From Heliorestis convoluta (GTDB lineage: Bacteria > Bacillota > Desulfitobacteriia > Heliobacteriales > Heliobacteriaceae): a stretch of DNA of 64,000 nt. The stretch is from NCBI RefSeq assembly GCF_009649955.1, contig NZ_CP045875.1, positions 2,572,501 through 2,636,500 on the forward strand, written 5' to 3'. The stretch's first letter is position 1, and each line of letters starts with the position of its first letter. The notes beneath the pieces were generated by a model that worked only from the letters and a program-made list of their open reading frames with translations, searched no databases and was not told the origin of the DNA. Below are positions 27,509 to 36,045 of the stretch, piece after piece. Both the position numbers and the translations under genes were made by a program.

Positions 27509-30502
27509 TTAGATACCACCTATCATTAATAGAGACTGTACTTTGTTCACATCCACCTGAAAGTCTAATAAATACTGTCCTGTCGAAAAGGGATCTCCCA
27601 TTTCTGCTGGAACTTCTCCTTCTCCAAAGATGTAGTAATAGTCAAGGCCAACTTGATTAGCAAGCCCCCAGAAAACAGGATTAATATAATGAGGACTCAT
27701 CAGTTCAAAAACTTTCGTTCCTGGCTGACAGAAAACCAGGTTGGTTAATCCTGCACCATGGCTAGCTACTATCGCTTCAGCTGATGCAAAAAGTTTAGCT
27801 TGCTCCAAGACTGTTAATTCTTCCAAGTATACTACTTCAAAGTTTAAGAAGCGCAAATGCTGAACAAGCTCGCTTTCATTTAGAAGCCGGCGAGAAGAAC
27901 CCTTAGCCCGTGAAATGTATAATCTCCGTTGAGCAGAATCTTGCTGTGACTGCCTAGATGGAAGAAAATGCTCCCTTAAAAATTGACAAGTCCATAATGG
28001 CATGTTATCAATGTGACCTGCATGGGACGGTACCAGCAGTAGATCAGCTTGAACATAAAAATCATCATTCGGAGAAATAATTTTCTCTTTAGGAATCCCT
28101 ACTATCTGTAAAGTCTGTTCCTGATATTTAAATTCATTGACGTTATGATTGACGATATAATAATCTGGCTCCCAGCCTACATGGCGGAGTAAGGCGAGAC
28201 GAGGAAGAATATCGAACATCCAGTGATAGTAATTCCACCAACCTGCTTGGGAAAGTACAGCGACAGTACCCGAGATAGTTTTAAGCTCTGGTAAGATCTG
28301 TTGACTGAACAAGGCGTGATCTTCTAAGGTTGTTCTGAAGACTTTGCTAACGTCGCCAAGCAGATGATTATCCGGCGTAATCACCGTACCGTTGGCACCC
28401 CAGACCCTGCCTTTCGGTATTTTAGCAACGAAGGTAGCAGGGCTCTCAATGGAGAGCAGATTCAAATATTCAGGATGAATGGAACCCTCTATGGTTTTCG
28501 GTTTGGAACGCTTTATACGGTGTGGTGGTTCGATTTGAACATATTTTGCTCCACTACGGCGTTCTTGTTGTTCTACCCAGGCTGATGTAAGTACATAATC
28601 TCTCGGTACAGATAAATCCATCTCTTCTTGCAGTATGGACGAATCCTTCTCCTCTATTTGTACCCACCGTTGCAATTGGCTCTCCCATTGACAATAGGCT
28701 GGCATCACCTCAATTACATGGAGATAGTCCTGAGCCAATGATTGTGCTTCATTGTACATTTTGAGTTGAGAATAGGCTTCGCAGAGAGTAATGACTGCTT
28801 CAAAACAAAAGGGCCTATGCTGTAAGAGTCGTTCTAGGTGAACTCTCGCTAAGTCTATGTCTCCTTGTCGAAACAGAATCTGGGCCAGTTCATAGCGAGC
28901 TTGACCATTGTCACTACGATGACCTAAGCTCCTCTCAAAAGCCTCCATGGCTGATTCTGTTTCTTCCATAGCTAGATGGGCTTTGCCTTTGAGCTCGCAG
29001 AGTTCACTTAAGTAAAGATTGGTCAATGCACGATGGCGCTGTAACTCGGAGCTTTTGGAAAAACTTATCAACTCTCGTTCTACTCGAAAGTCATCGTATT
29101 GGCGACAAATATTTAACCCTTCAAAGCCTTGTAGATCAGTCATAAGGCAACGATGATAGATGGCCGTAAAGTTTTGTAGTCCTATGGAAAAACTCCCCGT
29201 TGCCATAAGTAGTTTAAAAAGATTGAATAAAGGGAGGAAATATTTAGGTTCCCTATCACTTGCTTTTTTCCAGCAATCTAATATACGTTGTATGCTTTCA
29301 AGAGCCTTTTCCTCTTGAGCAGACTTTACATTTTCAACTTCTGTTCCATCGTCCACTAATAAATTGTTTGCTAATAAGGCATAGCAACCGTGAACATTAA
29401 GCCACCAGCTCTCTTGCTCCTCTTCAACAGCCACGCCCCGCTCTTTCAGCAATTCTTGTAACATACTTAACAAAGCGCCATGAGAAGCGTTGAAACATTG
29501 TATAATTTGTCCTCGCAGCAATGCTTCTCTATCTTTCTCTCGCCCTGTCCTTATACTTCCAGAAAGCCTATTCTCTTGCTTTAAAATGCTAATAATTTTT
29601 CGAAAATGCTGACTGTAGCTGCTCTGACCCATTACTTTTTGTCGACCCTGTTCTGCAATCGCCTGGCGTTCTTTGTCATGGGTTAGGTATTTTGCTATCA
29701 ATTGCTCAAAGTTATCATCTCGGTAGGGTACGTAATCAACAAAAGGCTCATAATGGTCACTGACTTCGCTATTTTCCTCTTCAAGCATCAGCATGGCCCC
29801 GGCGGCAGGAGCTTCATAGGCACGAAGGTTCATCTCAGAACGGATAGAACGGTTAAAAACAATCTTGGAACGATTGAGAATCTCGTTATAGTCCTCACCA
29901 TAATGTCCCGACACTATTTTTAATTGGATGCCTTGTTTGCGCAGGTTACAAAGTCTTTTTAGCCAGAAAGAACGTTCGAACTGCACTTCATGATTGATAT
30001 TCCCAACCATAGAAATGTCTATATCTCTTGGAAAAGTACCTGTTAGAAAATGCTCTTTTGGATTAAAGCTATAAAGTGGTGCATATGAGACATGGTTAAA
30101 GCCTCTTTCTCGAAATAAATCTGTACCTTTTCGATCCATAAATACATGGTCGTAGCAGGCAAGATGCGCTGCTAAAGAAGAAAAGCCTAAGTTCCAATCA
30201 CTTACCAAAGCGATAAGTGGTACCGTTGCTTCGTAGAGCCCTAGGGGGTTGGCATAAAACTCGGGACTCCAAACAAAAATCAGATCTGGCTTCCACCCTC
30301 CAGGATATCTACGTTCTAATTCCGCCATTGTAAAGCAATGATTACGTAAGGTGATCTGAGAATCTTCTTCCCAGCTTGCTGTTACAAATCTTTCTTCATG
30401 ATAAAAGTCACCGAAAAAAGCCCTAGCCAAGGAATTCGTAAAGTGAAGACAGAGACATCGTTGAGTGAACACTCCCTCATTCAAAGCAGTCACTCCCAAC
30501 AA
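27509..30502 (-). CDS. three-part glycosyltransferase: CgeB-like GT, TPR, GT61
   Basis: The 997-residue protein joins three modules. Residues 1-330 resemble CgeB-type GT1 enzymes (DLIFVWSPEFY; DISMVGNINHEVQFERSFW; FNRSIRSEMNLRAYEAPAAG). Residues about 470-610 carry TPR repeats (ARYELAQILFRQGDIDLA). Residues about 690-985 form a GT61 domain (NYYHWMFDILPRLALL; YISRAKGSSRRLLNE; AIVASHGAGLTNLVF). CgeB glycosylates the spore crust in B. subtilis under sigma-K. A sigma-K-type promoter at 30554-30580 lies just upstream. The start is uncertain: TTG 30502, 30499 or, behind GGGAG, TTG 30484. Confidence 0.9.
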   Translation of the reverse strand: MLGVTALNEGVFTQRCLCLHFTNSLARAFFGDFYHEERFVTASWEEDSQITLRNHCFTMAELERRYPGGWKPDLIFVWSPEFYANPLGLYEATVPLIALVSDWNLGFSSLAAHLACYDHVFMDRKGTDLFRERGFNHVSYAPLYSFNPKEHFLTGTFPRDIDISMVGNINHEVQFERSFWLKRLCNLRKQGIQLKIVSGHYGEDYNEILNRSKIVFNRSIRSEMNLRAYEAPAAGAMLMLEEENSEVSDHYEPFVDYVPYRDDNFEQLIAKYLTHDKERQAIAEQGRQKVMGQSSYSQHFRKIISILKQENRLSGSIRTGREKDREALLRGQIIQCFNASHGALLSMLQELLKERGVAVEEEQESWWLNVHGCYALLANNLLVDDGTEVENVKSAQEEKALESIQRILDCWKKASDREPKYFLPLFNLFKLLMATGSFSIGLQNFTAIYHRCLMTDLQGFEGLNICRQYDDFRVERELISFSKSSELQRHRALTNLYLSELCELKGKAHLAMEETESAMEAFERSLGHRSDNGQARYELAQILFRQGDIDLARVHLERLLQHRPFCFEAVITLCEAYSQLKMYNEAQSLAQDYLHVIEVMPAYCQWESQLQRWVQIEEKDSSILQEEMDLSVPRDYVLTSAWVEQQERRSGAKYVQIEPPHRIKRSKPKTIEGSIHPEYLNLLSIESPATFVAKIPKGRVWGANGTVITPDNHLLGDVSKVFRTTLEDHALFSQQILPELKTISGTVAVLSQAGWWNYYHWMFDILPRLALLRHVGWEPDYYIVNHNVNEFKYQEQTLQIVGIPKEKIISPNDDFYVQADLLLVPSHAGHIDNMPLWTCQFLREHFLPSRQSQQDSAQRRLYISRAKGSSRRLLNESELVQHLRFLNFEVVYLEELTVLEQAKLFASAEAIVASHGAGLTNLVFCQPGTKVFELMSPHYINPVFWGLANQVGLDYYYIFGEGEVPAEMGDPFSTGQYLLDFQVDVNKVQSLLMIGGI

Positions 30503-30525
30503 CCCATCCTTGTGATGGGTTTTTT
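30500..30525 (+). terminator. hairpin with T-run on the plus strand upstream of the GT fusion
   Basis: ACCCATC and GATGGGT pair around CTTGT, followed on the plus strand by TTTTTTATTTT. No plus-strand gene ends here. On the minus strand it lies in the 5' leader of the GT fusion, just before the start codon. Confidence 0.5.
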
Positions 30526-30553
30526 ATTTTCCTTTACGATATGCATCTTCAGT

Positions 30554-30580
30554 TAACATATGCTCTTTATTCTTCGCTGT
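30554..30580 (-). promoter_or_regulatory. sigma-K-type promoter of the GT operon
   Basis: On the minus strand, AC (30580-30579), a 16-bp spacer and CATATGTTA (30562-30554) give an exact AC-N16-CATANNNTA match about 55 bp before the fusion gene's start. A second CATATCGTA follows a few bases downstream, with only half of the -35. Confidence 0.6.
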
Positions 30581-30657
30581 TGCTTTGATGGGCTCGCTAG
30601 ATAGAGCAGTCTTTTATTCTTCACCAATAACCTGTTTTTTCAATATCCTAAATTGAT

Positions 30658-30685
30658 GTTTGAAAAATTTAGCAATTTTTCAAAC
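30658..30685 (+). repeat. perfect 12-bp inverted repeat upstream of ugd
   Basis: GTTTGAAAAATT, a TAGC loop and AATTTTTCAAAC form a perfect palindrome about 55 bp before ugd, followed by a T-rich stretch. It could be an operator or an AT-rich terminator. No -35/-10 pair that it would cover is obvious. Confidence 0.55.
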
Positions 30686-30740
30686 ACTGCTTTTCTTTTT
30701 TTGTGTTTTTTGCTCCATTTTTTTATGAGAGGTGAATCTA

Positions 30741-32114
30741 GTGAATGTTTCTGTGATTGGCACAGGCTATGTTGGACTTGTAACAGGTGCTTCTTTTGCC
30801 TTTCTAGGCCATCGCGTTTGTTGCTATGATGTCGATCTAGCCAAAATCGAAGCTTTACAAAAAAGTATAATCCCCTTCTATGAACCTTATCTTGAAATTC
30901 TAGTTGATGAACAGGTTAAGAAAAAACAACTCTTTTTTAGTTGCTCTTTAGATGAATTCTTTGCTCAAAGTGATATTGTCTTCATAGCAGTAGGTACGCC
31001 AACGGATCCACAAAGTGGCGCTGTCGATATGACTTACCTGAAAAAGGCGGCTTTAGAGATAGGGAAGAATATGCAGCCCCATCGTTATTATGTTGTTGTT
31101 AACAAAAGCACTGTACCTGTGGGGACTCATCAACTGGTTGAAGAACTGATTAAGGAAAGTCTTCAAGTAAGTGGTACAAAAGATGTTGCTTTTGCTGTTG
31201 CTAGCAACCCCGAGTTTCTTCGCGAAGGCAATGCCATCGAAGATGTCTTCTATCCTGATCGCATTGTTGTAGGCACTTATTGTCCTAAAGCTTTGGCTCT
31301 TTTAGAAGAGCTCTATCGCCCTCTGATTGAGCAAAGTTTTACATTGCCATCTTTCTGTCCTCAAAGGCCACAGAACTTAGGAAGAGTGCCCTTTGTAAAA
31401 GTTCATCCCTTGAGTTCTGAGTTGATCAAGTATGCTTCTAATGCTTTTCTTGCTACAAAGATTACCTTTATCAATGAGATAGCCAATCTATGTGATCTTT
31501 TTGGTGCTAACATTGATGAGGTATCTCTTGGAATGGGTCTTGATCAAAGAATAGGACCTTCTTTTTTGAAAGCCGGTCTTGGCTGGGGTGGTAGTTGCTT
31601 TGGAAAAGACTTGAAGGGCTTAATTCATGATGGAAAGAAAATGGGCTATGCGGCCGAACTACTGCAAAAGTCATTGCAGAATAATTACTCTCAACGCAGT
31701 CGAGCAATCTATAAACTACAACAAGCTTTGAAAACTTTGCGAGGTCGTAGGATAGGCTTGCTCGGTCTTGCTTTCAAAGCGCAAACGGACGATTTGCGAG
31801 ATGCGCCTGCTCTTGATCTTATAGAAAAATTAATGGAAAGTGACTGTACTGTGAAAGTTTTTGATCCTGTGGCGATGGAAAATCTTAAGCGACTGCGTCC
31901 TCAATGGCCTCTTGTCTACGCCATAGATGAGTATGATCTGGCAGAAGGCTGTGATGGTCTCATTCTCGTTACAGAATGGAAACGCTTTCACGGTGTTGAT
32001 TGGCAAAAGATTCACAGCCTTATGAAAAATCCCCTCTTAATCGATGGAAGAAACTTCTTGGACCGTCAACGATTGGAGGCGTTTGGTTTTGTGTATAGCG
32101 GAATCGGTCGATAA
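30741..32114 (+). CDS. ugd: UDP-glucose 6-dehydrogenase
   Basis: This NAD-dependent enzyme oxidises UDP-glucose to UDP-glucuronate in the cytoplasm. It starts with the Rossmann motif GTGYVGLVTG; the catalytic Cys lies in GLGWGGSCFGKDL, with the NAFLATKITFINEIAN helix before it and LGLAFKAQTDDLRDAPA in the C-domain. The GTG at 30741 follows GAGAGGTGA. The 457-residue length is normal. It overlaps the UDP-glucuronate decarboxylase gene, so the two steps are probably coupled in translation. Confidence 0.95.
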   Translation: MNVSVIGTGYVGLVTGASFAFLGHRVCCYDVDLAKIEALQKSIIPFYEPYLEILVDEQVKKKQLFFSCSLDEFFAQSDIVFIAVGTPTDPQSGAVDMTYLKKAALEIGKNMQPHRYYVVVNKSTVPVGTHQLVEELIKESLQVSGTKDVAFAVASNPEFLREGNAIEDVFYPDRIVVGTYCPKALALLEELYRPLIEQSFTLPSFCPQRPQNLGRVPFVKVHPLSSELIKYASNAFLATKITFINEIANLCDLFGANIDEVSLGMGLDQRIGPSFLKAGLGWGGSCFGKDLKGLIHDGKKMGYAAELLQKSLQNNYSQRSRAIYKLQQALKTLRGRRIGLLGLAFKAQTDDLRDAPALDLIEKLMESDCTVKVFDPVAMENLKRLRPQWPLVYAIDEYDLAEGCDGLILVTEWKRFHGVDWQKIHSLMKNPLLIDGRNFLDRQRLEAFGFVYSGIGR

Positions 32115-33087
32115 AAAGCAAGCACCTCGTTCTCTTGTCTCAGGTGGTGCTGGCTTTGTCGGCAGTCATCTTGTTGATAAACTACTCGAACAAGGCCATA
32201 CGGTAACAGCGATTGATAACCTTTCTACAGGGCGAATAGAAAATCTTAAAGAAGCTAAAAAATACGGCCTAGTTTTTCACTTTGTGGAAGGCGATATATC
32301 AAAATGCTCTGAGCTACCTCTTGGACCCTTTGACTTTATCTGGCATCTTGCTTCGCCAGCAAGCCCTCCCGATTATCGTCGCTTAAGCTTAGAAACGATG
32401 GCAGTAAATAGTGAAGGAACACGAAACTTGCTCAATCTAGCTTTACAAGACAAGTCTACTTTTTTGTTGGCTAGTACTTCAGAAGTCTATGGCGACCCTC
32501 TCGTTCATCCCCAACCAGAAACGTATTGGGGCCATGTAAATCCCATCGGGGAAAGGGCTTGCTATGACGAAAGCAAACGTTTTGCAGAGGCTTTGACAAT
32601 GGAGTATTCTCGTCGCTTTGGACTTGATAGTCGTATTATTCGTATCTTCAATACCTATGGGCCCCGTATGAGAGAAAAAGATGGCCGCGTCGTAAGCAAC
32701 TTTATCTCGCAGGCCTTACAAGGTATACCTCTTACGATTTATGGTGATGGACAACAGAGTAGGAGTTTTCAATATATTGATGATCTCATTGAAGGAATCT
32801 GTCGTACCATGTATTCCTCTTATTGTCAGCCCATTAATTTGGGTAATCCCAAAGAGTTCACCGTTCTAGAACTGGCTCAACAAGTCTTAGCCTTGACAGG
32901 CTCACAAAGCCAGCTAACTTTTGCACCATTGCCACAAGATGATCCACGACAAAGAAAGCCTCTTATTGAAGTAGCCAAAAAAGTCTTACAATGGGAACCC
33001 ATCATACCACTACAGGAAGGCTTGCGCAGAACGATTGCAGACTTTCGGAAGTACTATCAAGATTCAGGAGCAGTCTTGCAATCGTAG
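32089..33087 (+). CDS. UDP-glucuronate decarboxylase (UDP-xylose synthase)
   Basis: This extended short-chain dehydrogenase has the NAD motif GGAGFVGSHLVD, the family-specific WHLASPASPPDY, the catalytic YDESKRFAE (Tyr-x-x-x-Lys) and NTYGPRMREKDGRVVSNFI, which together point to UXS, making UDP-xylose from UDP-glucuronate. The TTG at 32089 lies 9 nt after GGAGG and overlaps the 3' end of ugd by 26 bp; an ATG at 32044 lacks a good site. It may serve the GT61 enzymes encoded upstream, an inference from context. Confidence 0.9.
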   Translation: MCIAESVDKKQAPRSLVSGGAGFVGSHLVDKLLEQGHTVTAIDNLSTGRIENLKEAKKYGLVFHFVEGDISKCSELPLGPFDFIWHLASPASPPDYRRLSLETMAVNSEGTRNLLNLALQDKSTFLLASTSEVYGDPLVHPQPETYWGHVNPIGERACYDESKRFAEALTMEYSRRFGLDSRIIRIFNTYGPRMREKDGRVVSNFISQALQGIPLTIYGDGQQSRSFQYIDDLIEGICRTMYSSYCQPINLGNPKEFTVLELAQQVLALTGSQSQLTFAPLPQDDPRQRKPLIEVAKKVLQWEPIIPLQEGLRRTIADFRKYYQDSGAVLQS

Positions 33088-33123
33088 CTTTTCTCTCTCT
33101 TCATATGAACCTATGGATTATTG

Positions 33124-33172
33124 TAAAAAATAGAGCCCCTTTCAAGCAATGTAGCTGAAAGGGGCTCTATTA
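33124..33172. terminator. bidirectional terminator between the sugar genes and thrS
   Basis: TAGAGCCCCTTTCA (33131-33144) pairs with TGAAAGGGGCTCTA (33156-33169). The T-run is best on the minus strand, for thrS. Confidence 0.92.
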
Positions 33173-33189
33173 TTTCGTGAGTCTCTTGT

Positions 33190-35121
33190 TTAGCACTTCA
33201 CCATATCAGGGTTCTCTTTGGTTACTATTTCTCGCTTAATTCTTTCCACAAATTCTTCTAAGGCTATAGCCCCCAGGTCCCCTTCCCCGCGCTTACGCAC
33301 AGCGACGGCACCGTTTTCCGCTTCTTTATCACCGACGACAAGCAAGTAAGGTACCTTCTTCACCTGACCTTCTCGAATCTTGTAGCCAATCTTCTCACTG
33401 CGACCATCGACTTCTACGCGAACGCCAGCATTAGCCAAGGCAACTTTCACTTGTTCAGCATAATCACGGTGACGGTCTGTAATCGGCAATACGCGCACTT
33501 GCTCCGGCGCCAGCCAGACAGGGAAAGCCCCGGCATAATGCTCTGTCAGAATACCAATAAAGCGCTCAATCGATCCAAAGACAACGCGATGAATCATAAC
33601 CGGTCTATGCTTCTGGCCATCTTCGCCGACATAGTTAAGGTCAAACTTCTCCGGCAATTGGAAGTCAAGCTGGATGGTACCACACTGCCAGGTTCTGCCG
33701 AGACAATCGCGAAGGTGGAAATCAATCTTCGGTCCGTAAAAAGCACCGTCGCCAGGGTTGACTTTGTAAGCCATATCTCGCGCTTTTAAGGCTTCTTCTA
33801 AGGCTGTTGTGGCTACTTCCCAGCTTTCATCACTGCCCATGGATTTTTCCGGTCTTGTAGAAAGTTCAACATGGTATTCAAAGCCGAAAGCCTTGTAAAA
33901 GCGATCGACAAGGTCAATCACAGCAATAATCTCGTCTTTGATCTGAGAAGGCAGCATAAAGATATGGGCATCATCTTGGGTAAAGCAGCGTACCCGCATC
34001 AAGCCGTGGAGAGCACCGGAGAGTTCATGACGATGGACAAGGCCAAGCTCTGCTAAGCGAAGAGGCAAGTCACGGTAAGAATGAATGCCTGACTTGTAGA
34101 CAAGCATCCCACCAGGGCAGTTCATCGGCTTCACCGCAAAATCTTGTTCATCAATTTGGGTAAAGTACATATTCTCATGATAGTGATCCCAATGACCGGA
34201 ACGCTCCCAGAGCGCTCTGTTCAAGATAACGGGCGTTCTGATTTCTTGGTAGCCTGCTTTTTCATGTTCTTGGCGCCAGAACTTCTCCAATTCATTGCGC
34301 AATATCATGCCTTTGGGGAAAAAGAAGGGGAAACCTGGGCCTTCTTCCATCATCGTAAAGAGTTCTAACTCCTGACCAATCTTGCGATGATCACGGCGCT
34401 TGGCTTCTTCAAGACGATGAAGATGTTCGTCCAGTTCTGACTTTTTGGGGAAGGAAGTGCCATAGATGCGCTGTAGCATCTTGTTCTTCTCACTGCCTCT
34501 CCAGTAAGCGCCGGCTAAGCTCATTAATTTGAATGCTTTTAAGCGCCCTGTGGAAGGAAGATGAGGTCCTGCGCAAAGATCGCAGAAGTCGTCTTGACTG
34601 TAGATGCTAATCGCCGCATCCAATGGGAGATCTTGAATCAGCTCTACTTTATAGGATTCTCCCTTTTCTTCAAAAAAGCGAATGGCTTCGTCACGAGGGA
34701 GAACTTTGCCTTCAATGGGGTAGTCGGCTTTGACAATAGCGGCCATTTCCTTTTCAATGGCTTCGATATCTTCCGGTGTGAACTTATGCAAAGAATCAAA
34801 ATCATAGTAGAAGCCTTCGGCAATGGCCGGACCAATACCCAGCTTTGTTCCAGGGAACAATCTTTGTACAGCCTGGGCCAAAAGGTGAGAAGAAGAGTGA
34901 CGGTAGACTTCTCGACCTTCTGCATCATCAAAGGTAAGAATTTCGATGGCACTATCTTCGTCAACGGATGTCGATAAACTAACCACTTTGCCATTAATTT
35001 TGCCTGCGAGAGCATGTTGACCCAGTTTACGACTGATGGCATAAGCCATCTCGCCAAGAGTTGTTCCCTCTGAAAACTCTCGAACAGAACCATCTTTCAG
35101 GGTTACCTTCACCATATTCAA
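33190..35121 (-). CDS. thrS: threonyl-tRNA synthetase
   Basis: A class II synthetase of 643 residues with an N-terminal TGS domain (VTLKDGSVREFSEGTTL), an editing domain with HSSSHLLAQAVQRLFP and CAGPHLPSTG, the catalytic core with the zinc Cys in MNCPGGM, and a C-terminal anticodon-binding domain. The TTG at 35121 follows AGGAGGACTCAC and is the best start; ATG 35115 is possible. No T-box precedes it. Instead a short leader with one hairpin follows a strong promoter. ytxC lies upstream, with DUF445 between; B. subtilis also pairs ytxC with thrS. Confidence 0.97.
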   Translation of the reverse strand: MNMVKVTLKDGSVREFSEGTTLGEMAYAISRKLGQHALAGKINGKVVSLSTSVDEDSAIEILTFDDAEGREVYRHSSSHLLAQAVQRLFPGTKLGIGPAIAEGFYYDFDSLHKFTPEDIEAIEKEMAAIVKADYPIEGKVLPRDEAIRFFEEKGESYKVELIQDLPLDAAISIYSQDDFCDLCAGPHLPSTGRLKAFKLMSLAGAYWRGSEKNKMLQRIYGTSFPKKSELDEHLHRLEEAKRRDHRKIGQELELFTMMEEGPGFPFFFPKGMILRNELEKFWRQEHEKAGYQEIRTPVILNRALWERSGHWDHYHENMYFTQIDEQDFAVKPMNCPGGMLVYKSGIHSYRDLPLRLAELGLVHRHELSGALHGLMRVRCFTQDDAHIFMLPSQIKDEIIAVIDLVDRFYKAFGFEYHVELSTRPEKSMGSDESWEVATTALEEALKARDMAYKVNPGDGAFYGPKIDFHLRDCLGRTWQCGTIQLDFQLPEKFDLNYVGEDGQKHRPVMIHRVVFGSIERFIGILTEHYAGAFPVWLAPEQVRVLPITDRHRDYAEQVKVALANAGVRVEVDGRSEKIGYKIREGQVKKVPYLLVVGDKEAENGAVAVRKRGEGDLGAIALEEFVERIKREIVTKENPDMVKC

Positions 35122-35138
35122 AGTGAGTCCTCCTCATA

Positions 35139-35175
35139 TACAAGTAAGCCTCTCTTTCCCTGACTGGGAGCGAGA
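35139..35175 (-). promoter_or_regulatory. 5' leader hairpin of thrS
   Basis: GCCTCTC and GAGAGGC enclose CTCCC/GGGA and a small loop, directly upstream of the thrS ribosome site. There is no following T-run, so it is not a terminator. It might be a protein-binding hairpin, as E. coli ThrRS uses, but this is only a possibility. Confidence 0.4.
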
Positions 35176-35201
35176 GGCCCTACATTCCATCTCAAAATTT
35201 A

Positions 35202-35230
35202 ATTTTAAACATCCTGTAAGAGCTTGTCAA
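35202..35230 (-). promoter_or_regulatory. thrS promoter
   Basis: Consensus TTGACA (35230-35225), a 17-bp spacer and TAAAAT (35207-35202) give a leader of only about 75 nt. Confidence 0.85.
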
Positions 35231-35265
35231 TAAAAGTCCTCTAAGGGTTCTTCTATCGTGACCGA

Positions 35266-35883
35266 TTAGAGCAACCAGAGACGAATCATATAAGAAACTA
35301 AAGCTTGAATCAGACCGACTAGAAAACCAAGAGCACCACCAAGAACAACAATGTGACGCAATTCTTTCGAAGCCACTCGTAGAACCAGTTGCTCCATTTC
35401 TTTTAAGTCGAGGCTTCGAATTCTTTCTTCCACCATCTCCTTAATCGATATGTGTTCTCGTATGGACGTGTCGAGCTGTCGAGCCATTCGGTCTAAAACA
35501 GCGGGTGCCTCTTTCTTGACCAGATCGCGAGACAGCTCTGTTAGCACTTGTCGAATGCCTAAGGGAAGAAAAGCGGGAACTCTTTCCGCAAGGCGAGCAG
35601 AGATTACTTCTGATAGAGAACGAGATAGCTTTTCTCGTGTCTCTTGCGTATTAATTCGTGCCATTAAATCGTCCTGGGAAAGCAATTGCTCCTCTACAAT
35701 CTCTCCCACTTTGATAGCCATTTCCCCTTGTCGCCTTGGTATGAGACCTTGAATGGTCCAAGGCAATCCCGGCAAAACAATGGGGTGATAAGGTCGAAAA
35801 AGCATGCTTACCGCTAGCAGGTTGGTGAACCAGCCAATAACAGCCCCAATGATCGGCATGAAGTATAAGTCTATTGTTATCAT
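35266..35883 (-). CDS. DUF445 family membrane protein
   Basis: The N-terminal segment IIGAVIGWFTNLLAVSMLFRP followed by GLIPRRQGEMA is the signature of DUF445 proteins (YheB/YtxC-neighbour type). A C-terminal membrane segment (VVLGGALGFLVGLIQALVSYMI) is also visible, with a long charged helical part between. The function is unknown. I used the ATG at 35883; there is no clear ribosome site, and the frame is open to 35919. Confidence 0.8.
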   Translation of the reverse strand: MITIDLYFMPIIGAVIGWFTNLLAVSMLFRPYHPIVLPGLPWTIQGLIPRRQGEMAIKVGEIVEEQLLSQDDLMARINTQETREKLSRSLSEVISARLAERVPAFLPLGIRQVLTELSRDLVKKEAPAVLDRMARQLDTSIREHISIKEMVEERIRSLDLKEMEQLVLRVASKELRHIVVLGGALGFLVGLIQALVSYMIRLWLL

Positions 35884-36000
35884 AAGCCAAGAATAGCAGA
35901 TTGGGGGCGTAAGAAGCAAGTTTGGCCTTGTAGGATCTACGATTTTTCATCAAAAAAATATTCTATATTTTTATTTCTAGCAATCACTGCAAAAACCCGT

Positions 36001-36025
36001 AAAAAAAGGCAGTATTACACTGCCT
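36001..36025 (-). terminator. terminator after ytxC
   Basis: AAGGCAGT and ACTGCCTT pair, followed on the minus strand by a run of T. Confidence 0.88.
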
Positions 36026-36045
36026 TCATATGTTCCTGGTCGATC

